Assembly (NCBI RefSeq): GCF_000772045.1
Contig: NZ_CP009754.1
Span: forward strand, 6,634,001 to 6,698,000
Source: Streptomyces sp. CCM_MD2014
Lineage (GTDB): Bacteria; Actinomycetota; Actinomycetes; Streptomycetales; Streptomycetaceae
Reading direction: 5' to 3'
Length of the DNA: 64,000 nucleotides
Shown here: positions 17,037 to 26,808 of the stretch, piece by piece
Layout: each line of letters starts with the position of its first letter
Position numbering within the stretch: the first letter of the stretch is position 1
Program-made: the position numbers and the translations under genes
The notes under the pieces: model-generated
Told to the model about the DNA's origin: nothing
Database searches by the model: none
What the model saw: the letters and a program-made list of their open reading frames with translations, nothing else

Positions 17037-17110
17037 CGGAGGTGGTCGGGGACATCCCAAATACAGCTCGCCGGCACATCGGGCCGGCGTACCAACGAGG
17101 AGATCGGTTC

Positions 17111-18121
17111 GTGACGATCCGCGTAGGCATCAACGGCTTTGGCCGCATCGGTCGTAACTACTTCCGCGCGCTGCTGGAGCAGGGTGCGGACATCGAGATC
17201 GTGGCTGTCAACGACCTGGGTGACACCGCGACCACCGCCCACCTGCTGAAGTACGACACCATCCTCGGCCGCCTCAAGGCGGAGGTCTCGCACACCGAGG
17301 ACACCATCACCGTCGACGGCAAGACCATCAAGGTCCTGTCCGAGCGCAACCCGGCCGACATCCCGTGGGGCGAGCTGGGCGTCGACATCGTGATCGAGTC
17401 GACCGGCATCTTCACGAAGAAGGCGGACGCGGAGAAGCACATCGCCGGTGGTGCGAAGAAGGTCCTCATCTCGGCCCCGGCCAAGGACGAGGACATCACC
17501 ATCGTGATGGGCGTCAACCAGGACAAGTACGACCCGGCGAACCACCACGTCATCTCCAACGCCTCCTGCACCACCAACTGTGTGGCGCCGATGGCGAAGG
17601 TCCTCGACGAGAACTTCGGCATCGTCAAGGGCCTGATGACGACGGTGCACGCGTACACGAACGACCAGCGCATCCTGGACTTCCCGCACAAGGACCTGCG
17701 CCGCGCCCGTGCCGCCGCGGAGAACATCATCCCGACCACCACGGGTGCCGCCAAGGCCACCGCGCTGGTCCTGCCGCAGCTCAAGGGCAAGCTCGACGGC
17801 ATCGCGATGCGCGTCCCGGTCCCGACCGGCTCGGCCACCGACCTGGTCGTGGAGCTCCAGCGCGAGGTCACCAAGGACGAGGTCAACGCCGCGTTCAAGA
17901 AGGCCGCCGACGGCGGCGACCTCAAGGGCTTCCTGTTCTACACCGAGGACCCGATCGTCTCCTCGGACATCGTCGGCGACGCGGCCTCCTGCACCTTCGA
18001 CTCGTCCATGACGATGGTCCAGGACGGCAAGTCGGTGAAGATCCTCGGCTGGTACGACAACGAGTGGGGCTACTCGAACCGCCTCGTCGACCTCACGGTC
18101 TTCGTCGGCAACCAGCTCTGA
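17111..18121 (+). CDS. gap: Glyceraldehyde-3-phosphate dehydrogenase, type I
   Basis: The 336-residue enzyme converts glyceraldehyde-3-phosphate, phosphate and NAD+ to 1,3-bisphosphoglycerate. The Rossmann motif is VGINGFGRIGRNYFRA, and SNASCTTNC carries the catalytic Cys153. HAYTNDQR and the terminal WYDNEWGYSNR are also conserved. An Asp at the end of the second beta strand (VNDLGDTATT) is consistent with NAD rather than NADP use. The GTG at 17111 is chosen because GAGGAGAT sits about 7 nt upstream. It heads the glycolytic gap-pgk-tpiA group, with 134 bp before pgk. Confidence 0.97.
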   Translation: MTIRVGINGFGRIGRNYFRALLEQGADIEIVAVNDLGDTATTAHLLKYDTILGRLKAEVSHTEDTITVDGKTIKVLSERNPADIPWGELGVDIVIESTGIFTKKADAEKHIAGGAKKVLISAPAKDEDITIVMGVNQDKYDPANHHVISNASCTTNCVAPMAKVLDENFGIVKGLMTTVHAYTNDQRILDFPHKDLRRARAAAENIIPTTTGAAKATALVLPQLKGKLDGIAMRVPVPTGSATDLVVELQREVTKDEVNAAFKKAADGGDLKGFLFYTEDPIVSSDIVGDAASCTFDSSMTMVQDGKSVKILGWYDNEWGYSNRLVDLTVFVGNQL

Positions 18122-18219
18122 TCGACTTCAGCAAGGCACCTCGATGCGGTAGCAGGGCTCGGGCAGCGCAAGGTCGCGCCGTCCGGGCCCTGCGTCGCGT
18201 CCGCCGCCACCAGCCCTCG

Positions 18220-18225
18220 TAGGAT
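18220..18225 (+). promoter_or_regulatory. Candidate -10 box for pgk-tpiA
   Basis: TAGGAT lies 30 nt before the pgk start in the 134-bp gap-pgk spacer; no clear -35 is seen, so pgk may have its own weak promoter as well as read-through from gap. Confidence 0.3.
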
Positions 18226-18255
18226 CACGAGCGATCCGAGAACCCAGGAGCCCTC

Positions 18256-19467
18256 TTGAAGACGATCGACGAACTGCTCTCCGAAGGCGTCGCGGGCAAG
18301 CGCGTCTTCGTCCGCGCCGACCTGAACGTCCCGCTGGACGGCACCACCATCACCGACGACGGCCGCATCCGCGCCGTGGTGCCCACCGTCAAGGCGCTGG
18401 CCGACGCGGGCGCCCGCGTGATCGTGGCCTCGCACCTGGGCCGCCCCAAGGGCGCCCCGGACCCCGCCTTCTCCCTCGCCCCGGCCGCCGCCCGCCTCGG
18501 TGAACTGCTCGGCACCGACGTCGCCTTCGCCGAGGACACGGTCGGCACCTCCGCCGAGGCCGTCGTCTCCGGCCTCGCCGACGGCCAGGTCGCCGTCATC
18601 GAGAACCTGCGCTTCAACGCGGGCGAGACCAGCAAGGACGACGCCGAGCGCGCCGCCTTCGCCGACAAGCTGGCCGGCCTCGCGGACGTCTACGTCGGTG
18701 ACGGCTTCGGCGCGGTGCACCGCAAGCACGCGTCGGTCTTCGACCTGCCGAAGCGGCTGCCGCACTACGCCGGGTACCTCATCGCGACCGAGGTCGGCGT
18801 CCTCAAGAAGCTCACCGACGAGGTGAAGCGCCCGTACGTCGTCGCCCTCGGCGGGGCCAAGGTCTCCGACAAGCTCGCCGTCATCGACCAGCTGCTCGGC
18901 AAGGCCGACCGGCTCCTCATCGGCGGCGGCATGGCCTACACCTTCCTCAAGGCCAAGGGGTACGAGGTCGGCATCTCCCTGCTCCAGGAGGACCAGATCC
19001 CGGCGGTCACGGAGTACATCGAGCGCGCCGAGAAGAACGGCGTCGAGCTCGTCCTGCCGGTCGACGTCCTGGTCGCGTCCGAGTTCCCGGACCTCAAGAC
19101 CAAGGCCCCGGCCAACCCCGCCACCGTCGCCGCGGACGCCATCCCGGCCGACCAGGAGGGTCTGGACATCGGTCCCGAGACCCGCAAGCTGTACGCATCG
19201 AAGCTCGCCGACGCCGCCACCGTCTTCTGGAACGGCCCCATGGGCGTCTTCGAGCACCCCGACTACGCCGAGGGCACCAAAGCGGTCGCCCAGGCCCTCG
19301 TCGACGCCCCGGGCTTCACGGTGGTCGGCGGCGGCGACTCCGCCGCCGCCGTGCGCACGCTCGGTTTCGACGAGAACGCATTCGGCCACATCTCGACCGG
19401 CGGCGGCGCCTCCCTCGAATACCTCGAGGGCAAGACGCTCCCCGGCCTCGCCGCACTGGAGGACTGA
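18256..19467 (+). CDS. pgk: Phosphoglycerate kinase
   Basis: The 403-residue glycolytic kinase transfers phosphate from 1,3-bisphosphoglycerate to ADP. It shows VFVRADLNVPLDG, ASHLGRPKG, the substrate-binding arginine VIENLRFNAGE, GGAKVSDKL, NGPMGVFE and the C-terminal GGGDSAAAV. The start is the rare codon TTG at 18256: CAGGAG lies 5 nt upstream and family members begin at this MKTIDEL, so the TTG is well supported. It lies 5 nt before tpiA with GGAGGA inside its 3' end, so the two are cotranscribed. Confidence 0.97.
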   Translation: MKTIDELLSEGVAGKRVFVRADLNVPLDGTTITDDGRIRAVVPTVKALADAGARVIVASHLGRPKGAPDPAFSLAPAAARLGELLGTDVAFAEDTVGTSAEAVVSGLADGQVAVIENLRFNAGETSKDDAERAAFADKLAGLADVYVGDGFGAVHRKHASVFDLPKRLPHYAGYLIATEVGVLKKLTDEVKRPYVVALGGAKVSDKLAVIDQLLGKADRLLIGGGMAYTFLKAKGYEVGISLLQEDQIPAVTEYIERAEKNGVELVLPVDVLVASEFPDLKTKAPANPATVAADAIPADQEGLDIGPETRKLYASKLADAATVFWNGPMGVFEHPDYAEGTKAVAQALVDAPGFTVVGGGDSAAAVRTLGFDENAFGHISTGGGASLEYLEGKTLPGLAALED

Positions 19468-19472
19468 CCCCG

Positions 19473-20249
19473 ATGACCACCCGCACGCCGCTGATGGCGG
19501 GCAACTGGAAGATGAACCTCAACCACCTGGAGGCCATCGCCCACGTCCAGAAGCTCGCCTTCGCCCTCGCGGACAAGGACTACGACGCCGTCGAGGTCGC
19601 CGTCCTCGCCCCCTTCACCGACCTGCGCTCCGTGCAGACCCTGGTCGACGGGGACAAGCTCAAGATCAAGTACGGTGCCCAGGACATCTCCGCCCACGAC
19701 GGCGGCGCCTACACCGGTGAGATCTCGGGCCCGATGCTGGCCAAGCTGAAGTGCACGTACGTGGCCGTCGGCCACTCCGAGCGCCGCCAGTACCACGCCG
19801 AGACCGACGAGATCGTCAACGCCAAGGTCAAGGCCGCCTACAAGCACGGCCTGACCCCGATCCTGTGCGTCGGCGAGGAGCTGGACGTCCGTGAGGCGGG
19901 CAACCACGTCGCGCACACCCTCGCCCAGGTCGAGGGCGGCCTCAAGGACCTCCCGGCCGAGCAGGCCGAGACCGTCGTGATCGCCTACGAGCCCGTGTGG
20001 GCCATCGGCACCGGCAAGGTCTGCGGCGCCGACGACGCCCAGGAGGTCTGCGCGGCGATCCGCGGCAAGCTCGCCGAGCTGTACTCCCAGGAGCTGGCCG
20101 ACAAGGTCCGCATCCAGTACGGCGGCTCCGTCAAGTCCGGCAACGTCGCCGAGATCATGGCGAAGCCCGACATCGACGGTGCCCTGGTCGGCGGCGCCTC
20201 GCTGGACTCGGACGAGTTCGTCAAGATCGTCCGCTTCCGCGACCAGTAG
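19473..20249 (+). CDS. tpiA: Triosephosphate isomerase
   Basis: The 258-residue TIM-barrel enzyme interconverts dihydroxyacetone phosphate and glyceraldehyde-3-phosphate. Conserved residues are all present: AGNWKMN (active-site Lys), VGHSERRQY (catalytic His), AYEPVWAIGTGK (catalytic Glu and flexible loop) and YGGSVKSGN (phosphate binding). GGAGGA at the pgk end serves as the ribosome site. It is followed by secG after 145 bp. Confidence 0.97.
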   Translation: MTTRTPLMAGNWKMNLNHLEAIAHVQKLAFALADKDYDAVEVAVLAPFTDLRSVQTLVDGDKLKIKYGAQDISAHDGGAYTGEISGPMLAKLKCTYVAVGHSERRQYHAETDEIVNAKVKAAYKHGLTPILCVGEELDVREAGNHVAHTLAQVEGGLKDLPAEQAETVVIAYEPVWAIGTGKVCGADDAQEVCAAIRGKLAELYSQELADKVRIQYGGSVKSGNVAEIMAKPDIDGALVGGASLDSDEFVKIVRFRDQ

Positions 20250-20394
20250 CCGGCGCCCGGTCGAGAGGCAGATCGACCAGTGAGTATGCGCTAGCGGCGA
20301 TACGTCGTACCCTTGCGGGGGCATGGTGGCCTGCTGTCACCGTGCCCCCGTCGTTCACCGTCGTTCATCCGAATCCGAGGAAGTTGGTCCAGCC

Positions 20395-20631
20395 GTGGTT
20401 TTGGGGTTCTCGATCGCCCTGATCGTCTTCAGCCTGCTGCTGATGCTGCTGGTGCTGATGCACAAGGGCAAGGGCGGCGGTCTCTCCGACATGTTCGGTG
20501 GCGGCATGCAGTCGTCCGTCGGCGGCTCCTCGGTCGCCGAGCGCAACCTCGACCGGATCACCGTCGTGGTCGGTCTGCTCTGGTTCGCGTGCATCGTGGT
20601 GCTCGGCCTGCTCATGAAGGCCAACAACTGA
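20395..20631 (+). CDS. secG: SecG, preprotein translocase subunit
   Basis: A 78-residue SecG with two membrane helices (VVLGFSIALIVFSLLLMLLVLM and ITVVVGLLWFACIVVLGLLM, approximately) separated by the typical Gly/Ser-rich cytoplasmic loop GKGGGLSDMFGGGMQSS. It is the non-essential subunit of the SecYEG channel that assists SecA-driven export. The GTG at 20395 is chosen because GAGGAAG lies upstream and the hydrophobic helix should begin directly after the start. Linkage of secG to tpi is standard in actinobacteria. Confidence 0.93.
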   Translation: MVLGFSIALIVFSLLLMLLVLMHKGKGGGLSDMFGGGMQSSVGGSSVAERNLDRITVVVGLLWFACIVVLGLLMKANN

Positions 20632-20679
20632 CCCCTCACGACGAACCGTCACGCTGACCCGTCAGCACATGTGCACGTA

Positions 20680-20728
20680 AAGCCCCATGTCCGGTACGCG
20701 CTCCACCGCGCGGCCTATCATGGGGCTT
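20680..20728 (+). terminator. Probable terminator after secG
   Basis: Perfect 10-bp arms AAGCCCCATG (20680-20689) and CATGGGGCTT (20719-20728) enclose a 29-nt GC-rich loop that can itself fold. It lies 49 nt after the secG stop. A GCACATGTGC palindrome precedes it at 20665-20674. Confidence 0.5.
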
Positions 20729-20761
20729 GCGTCTGCGCATCGGAGCTTGTAACTCCAATCA

Positions 20762-20790
20762 CTGGACGCGCGTTGGGCCTTACGTAGACT
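20762..20790 (+). promoter_or_regulatory. Candidate promoter of the RbpA-like gene
   Basis: CTGGAC (20762-20767), a 17-nt spacer and TAGACT (20785-20790) form a plausible sigma-70-type promoter, leaving a 60-nt leader with a small AAGCGA/TCGCTT hairpin. Confidence 0.45.
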
Positions 20791-20856
20791 GAGGCGCTCG
20801 CAGCGAAGCGAAACGCCGACTCGCTTTGCGGCACCATCACGCAGGGAGTTACGACC

Positions 20857-21192
20857 GTGGCAAGTGGCAACGCGATCCGGGGAAGCCGGGTCGGGGCGGG
20901 GCCGATGGGCGAGGCCGAGCGCGGCGAGTCCGCGCCGCGTCTGCGCATCTCCTTCTGGTGCTCCAACGGACACGAGACACAGCCGAGCTTCGCGAGCGAC
21001 GCCCAGGTCCCGGAGACCTGGGACTGCCCGCGCTGCGGCTTCCCCGCCGGACAGGACCGGGACAACCCACCGGACCCCCCGCGCACCGAGCCCTACAAGA
21101 CCCACCTGGCGTACGTGCGCGAGCGGCGCAGCGACGCGGACGGCGAGGCGATCCTCGCCGAGGCACTCGCGAAACTGCGCGGCGAGATCTAG
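20857..21192 (+). CDS. RbpA-like RNA polymerase-binding protein (paralogue type)
   Basis: A 111-residue protein with the RbpA layout: a short basic start (GNAIRGSRVG), a zinc-binding core with Cys (FWCSNGHE), His in GHE, and CPRC, then a helix resembling the sigma-interacting domain (THLAYVRERRSDADGEAILAEALAKLR). RbpA binds RNA polymerase and the principal sigma factor and stabilises the open complex in actinobacteria. This copy differs from classical RbpA in the linker (DRDNPPDPPRTEPYK) and lacks its C-terminal tail, so it is probably the RbpB-like paralogue. The GTG at 20857 follows GGGAG. pgi begins 15 nt after its stop, so the two share a transcript. Confidence 0.75.
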   Translation: MASGNAIRGSRVGAGPMGEAERGESAPRLRISFWCSNGHETQPSFASDAQVPETWDCPRCGFPAGQDRDNPPDPPRTEPYKTHLAYVRERRSDADGEAILAEALAKLRGEI

Positions 21193-21207
21193 AGGGCCGA
21201 GTCCGAC

Positions 21208-22863
21208 GTGAACGCAGACGGCGGTACCAGGCTGCACCAGAGGCCCGAATGGGCCGCGCTGACCAAGCACCGCGAGCAGCTGGGCGAGGTGCGGCTGCGT
21301 GAGCTGTTCGCCGCGGACCCGGGGCGCGGCACCGGCTGGACGCTCCGCGTGGGAGATCTCCACGTCGACTACTCGAAGCATCTCGTCACCGACGAGACGC
21401 TGGCCCTGCTCCAGGAACTGGCTGCCGCGACCGATGTGTTCGGGCTGCGCGACGCCATGTTCCGCGGTGAGCGGATCAACATCACCGAGGACCGGGCGGT
21501 CCTGCACACCGCGCTGCGCGCCCCGAGGGACGCGGTGATCGAGGTGGACGGCGAGAACGTCGTTCCCCAGGTCCACGCGGTGCTCGACAAGATGGCCGGC
21601 TTCGCCGACCGGGTCCGCTCCGGCGAGTGGACCGGCCACACGGGCAAGCGCATCAAGAACGTCGTCAACATCGGCATCGGCGGCTCCGACCTGGGCCCCG
21701 CGATGGCCTACGAGGCGCTGCGCGCCTTCACCGACCGCTCCCTCACGCTGCGGTTCGTCTCCAACGTGGACGGCGCCGACCTGCACGAGGCGGTCCGGGA
21801 CCTGGACCCGGCCGAGACGCTGTTCATCATCGCCTCCAAGACCTTCACCACCATCGAGACGATCACCAACGCCACCTCGGCGCGCTCCTGGCTGCTGGCC
21901 GGCCTCGGCGGCGACGAGAAGGCGGTCGCGAAGCACTTCGTGGCCCTGTCGACGAATGCCGGGAAGGTCGCGGACTTCGGCATCGACACGGCCAACATGT
22001 TCGAGTTCTGGGACTGGGTCGGCGGCCGGTACTCCTACGACTCGGCCATCGGCCTGTCCCTGATGATCGCCATCGGCCCGGACCGCTTCCGCGAGATGCT
22101 CGACGGCTTCCGCATCGTCGACGAGCACTTCCGCACCGCCCCGGCCGAGTCCAACGTGCCGTTGCTCCTGGGCCTGTTGGGCGTCTGGTACGGCGACTTC
22201 CTGGACGCGCAGTCGCACGCGGTGCTGCCGTACAGCCACTACCTGTCGAAGTTCACCGCGTATCTCCAGCAGCTCGACATGGAGTCCAACGGCAAGTCCG
22301 TCGACCGCGAGGGCAATCCCGTGGAGTGGCAGACCGGGCCGGTGGTCTGGGGCACGCCGGGCACCAACGGGCAGCACGCGTACTACCAGTTGATCCACCA
22401 GGGCACGAAGCTGATCCCGGCGGACTTCATCGGCTTCGCCCGCCCGGTGGCCGAGCTGAGCGACGGACTGAAGGCCCAGCACGACCTGCTGATGGCCAAC
22501 TTCTTCGCCCAGACCCAGGCCCTCGCCTTCGGCAAGACCCCCGACGAGGTACGCGCCGAGGGGGTGCCCGAGGAGCTGGTCCCGCACAAGACCTTCCGCG
22601 GCAACCACCCCACCACGACGATCCTGGCCGCCGAACTGACCCCGTCCGTCCTCGGCCAGCTGATCGCCCTCTACGAGCACAAGGTGTTCGTCCAGGGCGC
22701 GGTCTGGAACATCGACTCCTTCGACCAGTGGGGCGTCGAACTCGGCAAGGTGCTCGCCAAGCGGATCGAGCCCGCCCTCACCGAGGGGACGGAAGTCCCG
22801 GGCCTGGACGCCTCCACCAAGGCACTGGTCGCCGCCTACCGGGAGCTGCGCGGCCGGCAGTGA
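21208..22863 (+). CDS. pgi: Glucose-6-phosphate isomerase
   Basis: The 551-residue enzyme interconverts glucose-6-phosphate and fructose-6-phosphate and links glycolysis to the pentose phosphate genes further right. Signatures include NVVNIGIGGSDLGP, the SIS-domain stretch FIIASKTFTTIET, the catalytic region GTNGQHAYYQLIHQGT, FRGNHPTTTI and the terminal signature IDSFDQWGVELGK. The GTG at 21208 follows AGAGGG. It lies 15 nt behind the RbpA-like gene and ends against a convergent permease gene with a shared hairpin. Confidence 0.97.
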   Translation: MNADGGTRLHQRPEWAALTKHREQLGEVRLRELFAADPGRGTGWTLRVGDLHVDYSKHLVTDETLALLQELAAATDVFGLRDAMFRGERINITEDRAVLHTALRAPRDAVIEVDGENVVPQVHAVLDKMAGFADRVRSGEWTGHTGKRIKNVVNIGIGGSDLGPAMAYEALRAFTDRSLTLRFVSNVDGADLHEAVRDLDPAETLFIIASKTFTTIETITNATSARSWLLAGLGGDEKAVAKHFVALSTNAGKVADFGIDTANMFEFWDWVGGRYSYDSAIGLSLMIAIGPDRFREMLDGFRIVDEHFRTAPAESNVPLLLGLLGVWYGDFLDAQSHAVLPYSHYLSKFTAYLQQLDMESNGKSVDREGNPVEWQTGPVVWGTPGTNGQHAYYQLIHQGTKLIPADFIGFARPVAELSDGLKAQHDLLMANFFAQTQALAFGKTPDEVRAEGVPEELVPHKTFRGNHPTTTILAAELTPSVLGQLIALYEHKVFVQGAVWNIDSFDQWGVELGKVLAKRIEPALTEGTEVPGLDASTKALVAAYRELRGRQ

Positions 22864-22875
22864 ACCGAACGGGGG

Positions 22876-22915
22876 GCGCGGTGGCCCGGCGTCCGTACCG
22901 GTCAGGCCACCGCGC
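22876..22915. terminator. Bidirectional terminator between pgi and the permease gene
   Basis: Perfect 11-bp arms GCGCGGTGGCC (22876-22886) and GGCCACCGCGC (22905-22915) enclose an 18-nt loop between the two convergent genes. The right arm overlaps the last codons of the leftward permease gene. Confidence 0.65.
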
Positions 22916-25319
22916 TCAGCGTGTCCGCGAGCCGCCGCCGGGCCGCCCGCGCCGACGGCACCGCGGCCAGCGCCGCCGCACCGAGCACGGCCCCCGTGCC
23001 GACGACCACCAGGAGGACGGGGGAGGGGGACCGGGCGATGCCCGCGCCGATGCCGCTGGAGGCGCCCTGGGCGTCGATCAGCCAGTGGGCGAGCGGCAGC
23101 CCGAGGGCGGCGGCGAGGAGCACGGCCGCCAGGGCGGTGCAGGCCGTGGCCGTGACGGTGACGCCGGTGATCTGGCGCGGGGAGAGTCCGATTGCCTTGA
23201 GCGCGAGCAGGTCCCGTTCGCCCTCCCGGACGGTGCCGCCGATCGCCGTGAGCAGTTCGATCAGACCGACGAGCGCGAGGACGGCGACCAGTCCGAGGAC
23301 CACCCCGCGCAGCGGGGAGAGCCCGTCGGCCGGGTTCGCCACCGCATGCACGTCGAGCCTGCCGTGCCCGGCTTCGGTGAGCCGCCCGGCGACCTCGTCC
23401 GGATCGGCACCGGCGTGCAGACGTAGCTGGTAGAGGGCCGGTTCGAGCCGTGGATCGTTCTCCCGGAGGGTGTCCAGGGAGGTCGAGATCACCCGGCCGG
23501 CGTTCTCCGGCTCGATGCTGCGGCCCACGATGTGCAGGATCTGCGGCCGGTCGCCGACGGTCATCCGCACCCAGTCGCCGACCTCCACCTCCAGCAGGTC
23601 CAGCAGCCCCTGCCCGGCCACCGCCTCGTCCGGTCCCTGCGCGCGGCGGCCCTCGGCCAGGGCGTACGGGTAGGGGTCCGCCCGGGTGCCGAGCCCGCGC
23701 AGCGCGATCGTCGCGGTCTGCCCCGGCACGAGGGCGGCCACCTCGACGCCCGGGTAGGCGGCGGCGACCCCGGGGTCGCGCTCCAGCAGGGCGCGGATGC
23801 CGCGCTCGTCGTCATCGGCGTCCACGCGGGCGGTCAGCGCGGTCGGCAGGCCGATCTGCTCGGGGCTGCTGTGGAAGCGGTCGATGGTGGTCCACGCGCT
23901 CATCGCCACCACGATCAGCAGCAGCGGCAGCGTGAGCCGCGCCACCGTGGCGAACGAGCGCGGGCGGCGGGCGAACGCCTTGTGCCAGCCGAGCACGAGC
24001 GCGGGCGGCACCCGCACCTCCAGTGCGCGCACCACGGGCGACGCATCGGCACCCGGGGCACCGGCACCGGCCTCGCCGGAACCCCGGCCACCAGGTCCCC
24101 GGGCACCACGCCCCCGCGCCCCGGCTCCCACTGGCACCCGCAACACCCGCAGCCCCAGTACCCGCCGAGCCGCCCCGGACAGCCCGCCGCCCTGGGCCCC
24201 CGCCGGGCGCGGCAGCGGAACCGGCGGCACCCGGCCCGCCCGCCACGCCGCGAGTCCGGTGGTGGCACCGATGAACAGCACCGCGCACGCCGGTACGACG
24301 AACAGCGCGATCGTGTGCCCGGGCAGCCCCTGCCACACCCCGACCGCGTCTCCGAGCCGCCCCGGCACCCGGCTGCCGAGGGCCTGGGTGAGCGCGGCGG
24401 CGGCCACCGCGCCGAGCAGCGCGTAGGCGAGGTGCTGGAGCAGGAAGACCCGTACGACCTGGCCCGGCGTGAAGCCGATCGCCTTCAGCACCGAGATGTC
24501 CCGCAGATGCCCTCTGATCCGGGTGCCGATCGCCCCGTGCACCGCCAGCCCCGCGGCGAGCAGCGCGCCCAGTCCGAACAGGCCGAGGACCTGACCGAGC
24601 AGCCGGTTGTCGCCCTGGGCCTCCGCGCGGGCCTGCTCCCAGGTGGAGACCTGCCCGATCGCCCCGGCACCCAGCACGGTCACCGCCCGCTGCACGGCGT
24701 AGTCCGTCTCCCCGGGATCGGTCAGCCGCAACCCGATCACCTGACCGCCGGGGTCGGGCACCGCGTCCGGCGGTGCCCACACCAGTCCCGGCTGCTCGCC
24801 CGGCCGGTAGCGGCGCTCGGGACTGTCGGCGATGCCGAGCACCGTGAGGGTCCGCGGGGTGCCGGGCAGGGTGAGGGTGTCACCGGGCTGGGCCAGCAGC
24901 GCGCGGGCGAGGCGGGTCTCCAGGACCACCCCGTCGGGGTCGCCGGCGTCGAGCCAGTGCCCGGCGGTGAGCAGCGGACGCCCCACGTCGGGCCGCTCGG
25001 CGGTGCCGCGCAGTTCGACGGAGGCCCGGGTGCCGCGTACGGCGACGGTGGCGGAGGCGGTGGGGTAGGGGCCGGCGACGGACTGGACGCCGTCCAGCGC
25101 GGCCAGCTCGCCGGTGTCGGCGGCGCGGTCGGTGTGCAGCCAGACGTGGGCGCCGCGCGCCTGCGTGAAGACCCGCTGCCAGGGGTTGGTCGCATACCCG
25201 AACAGAGCCGTGGCGAGCAGCAGCGACGCGACGATCCCGGCGGTGGCGAGCACGAGGAACAGCGCCTCGCCCCGGTGGGTGCGCAGATCGGAGTGGGCCC
25301 AGCGCAGGGTGGCTCGCAC
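22902..25319 (-). CDS. FtsX/MacB-type ABC transporter permease
   Basis: An 805-residue membrane protein with the two-module FtsX-like architecture. An N-terminal helix (EALFLVLATAGIVASLLLATAL) is followed by a large extracytoplasmic domain. Three helices containing ISVLKAIGFTPGQVVRVFLLQ come next, then a linker, a second anchor (LTLPLLLIVVAMSAW), a second extracytoplasmic domain and a final helix set with LLALKAIGLSPRQITGV. Such permeases do not move sugars; they export or extract lipids, peptides or lipoproteins by mechanotransmission with a partner ATPase. A low-complexity Gly/Ala/Arg linker lies near residues 390-440. The ATPase gene is 50 nt upstream and the PadR gene before that, one operon. 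The substrate is unknown. Confidence 0.87.
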   Translation of the reverse strand: MRATLRWAHSDLRTHRGEALFLVLATAGIVASLLLATALFGYATNPWQRVFTQARGAHVWLHTDRAADTGELAALDGVQSVAGPYPTASATVAVRGTRASVELRGTAERPDVGRPLLTAGHWLDAGDPDGVVLETRLARALLAQPGDTLTLPGTPRTLTVLGIADSPERRYRPGEQPGLVWAPPDAVPDPGGQVIGLRLTDPGETDYAVQRAVTVLGAGAIGQVSTWEQARAEAQGDNRLLGQVLGLFGLGALLAAGLAVHGAIGTRIRGHLRDISVLKAIGFTPGQVVRVFLLQHLAYALLGAVAAAALTQALGSRVPGRLGDAVGVWQGLPGHTIALFVVPACAVLFIGATTGLAAWRAGRVPPVPLPRPAGAQGGGLSGAARRVLGLRVLRVPVGAGARGRGARGPGGRGSGEAGAGAPGADASPVVRALEVRVPPALVLGWHKAFARRPRSFATVARLTLPLLLIVVAMSAWTTIDRFHSSPEQIGLPTALTARVDADDDERGIRALLERDPGVAAAYPGVEVAALVPGQTATIALRGLGTRADPYPYALAEGRRAQGPDEAVAGQGLLDLLEVEVGDWVRMTVGDRPQILHIVGRSIEPENAGRVISTSLDTLRENDPRLEPALYQLRLHAGADPDEVAGRLTEAGHGRLDVHAVANPADGLSPLRGVVLGLVAVLALVGLIELLTAIGGTVREGERDLLALKAIGLSPRQITGVTVTATACTALAAVLLAAALGLPLAHWLIDAQGASSGIGAGIARSPSPVLLVVVGTGAVLGAAALAAVPSARAARRRLADTLSAVA

Positions 25320-25369
25320 GGCCTCAGCCCTCCGGTGCGCGGTGCGCGCGGTGGTCGTACGCCCGCATG

Positions 25370-26133
<764 letters not shown>

Positions 26134-26137
<4 letters not shown>

Positions 26138-26649
26138 TCCAGCTCCTCCAGCTCTTCCTGGCACCGCTCCAGCCAGTCGAGGTCGGCCTGCAGGTGCAGC
26201 ATCGCGCCCTCGATGAGGAGGTGGGCGATGCGGTTGTCCCGGTCTTCGGCGGCGGCCAGCTTCGACAGCTGCCGCATCGTGTTCAGGTACTGCCGCCGCT
26301 GCTTGTTGATCAGGGCGATCTGGTCGGCGAGCCCGGTCTGCGGAGCCAGGGCGAGCTTCATGAAGAACTCGTCCCGCACCCGCGGCTCGTCCGCCGTCTC
26401 CTCGTACCAGGCCCGCAGCTCGTCGCGCCCGGCGTCGGTGAGGTGGTAGACCTTCTTGTTGGGCCGGCTCGACTGCTCGACGTCCTCGCCCTCGATCAGT
26501 CCCGTCTTCTCGAGACGGCCGAGGGTGACGTAGATCTGGCCGACGTTCGGCTGAGGGTACGCGGAGCCCAGCAGTTGCTCAAGGTCCTGCTTCAGCTCGT
26601 AGCCGTGGGCCGGACCGCGGGCCAGGAGAGCCAGGAGGTGCAGGCGCAC
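26134..26649 (-). CDS. PadR-family transcriptional regulator
   Basis: The 171-residue protein has the PadR winged helix-turn-helix: MRLHLLALLARGPAHGYELK, then PNVGQIYVTLGRLEKTGLIEG and the wing NKKVYHLTDAGRDELRAW. A C-terminal helical dimerisation region follows (Vir_C-like, ending in a Glu-rich helix). PadR repressors usually control adjacent ABC exporters and are released by the exported compound. The GTG at 26649 is preceded by GGGAGGA at 8 nt and an in-frame stop directly upstream, so the start is firm. The gene is first in an operon with the ATPase and FtsX-type permease. A dyad at 26710 is its probable operator. Confidence 0.92.
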
Positions 26650-26709
26650 TCAGCCGTCCTCCCGCTTCTGGTCGAGTCCCCGGATGTGCTCCACGCCCTA
26701 GTATCGCGC

Positions 26710-26724
26710 ATACCTAACAGGTAT
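26710..26724. promoter_or_regulatory. Dyad operator A (ATACCT-aac-AGGTAT), probable PadR site
   Basis: A perfect 6-bp inverted repeat with a 3-nt centre lies in the divergent region between padR (start 26649) and the binding-protein gene (start 26809). The core TACCTAACA recurs at sites B and C near 28091 and 28209. Confidence 0.55.
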
Positions 26725-26808
26725 ACATGGCCTCTGACCGGGACGAGGGCGCCCGGTGCCGGTGCGAGCCGGCGAGACCGGTGTACGAGGGCGTACAGGG
26801 AGGAACCT

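Noticed and set aside
13872..17060. A 1062-codon open frame opposite the M14 peptidase gene
   Set aside because: Same GC-frame effect; the plus-strand gene has signal peptide, zinc motif and ribosome site.
20632..20856. Possible small RNA or tRNA-like structure between secG and the RbpA-like gene
   Set aside because: Hairpins are present but no cloverleaf, anticodon arm or CCA-type end; better explained as terminator plus promoter.
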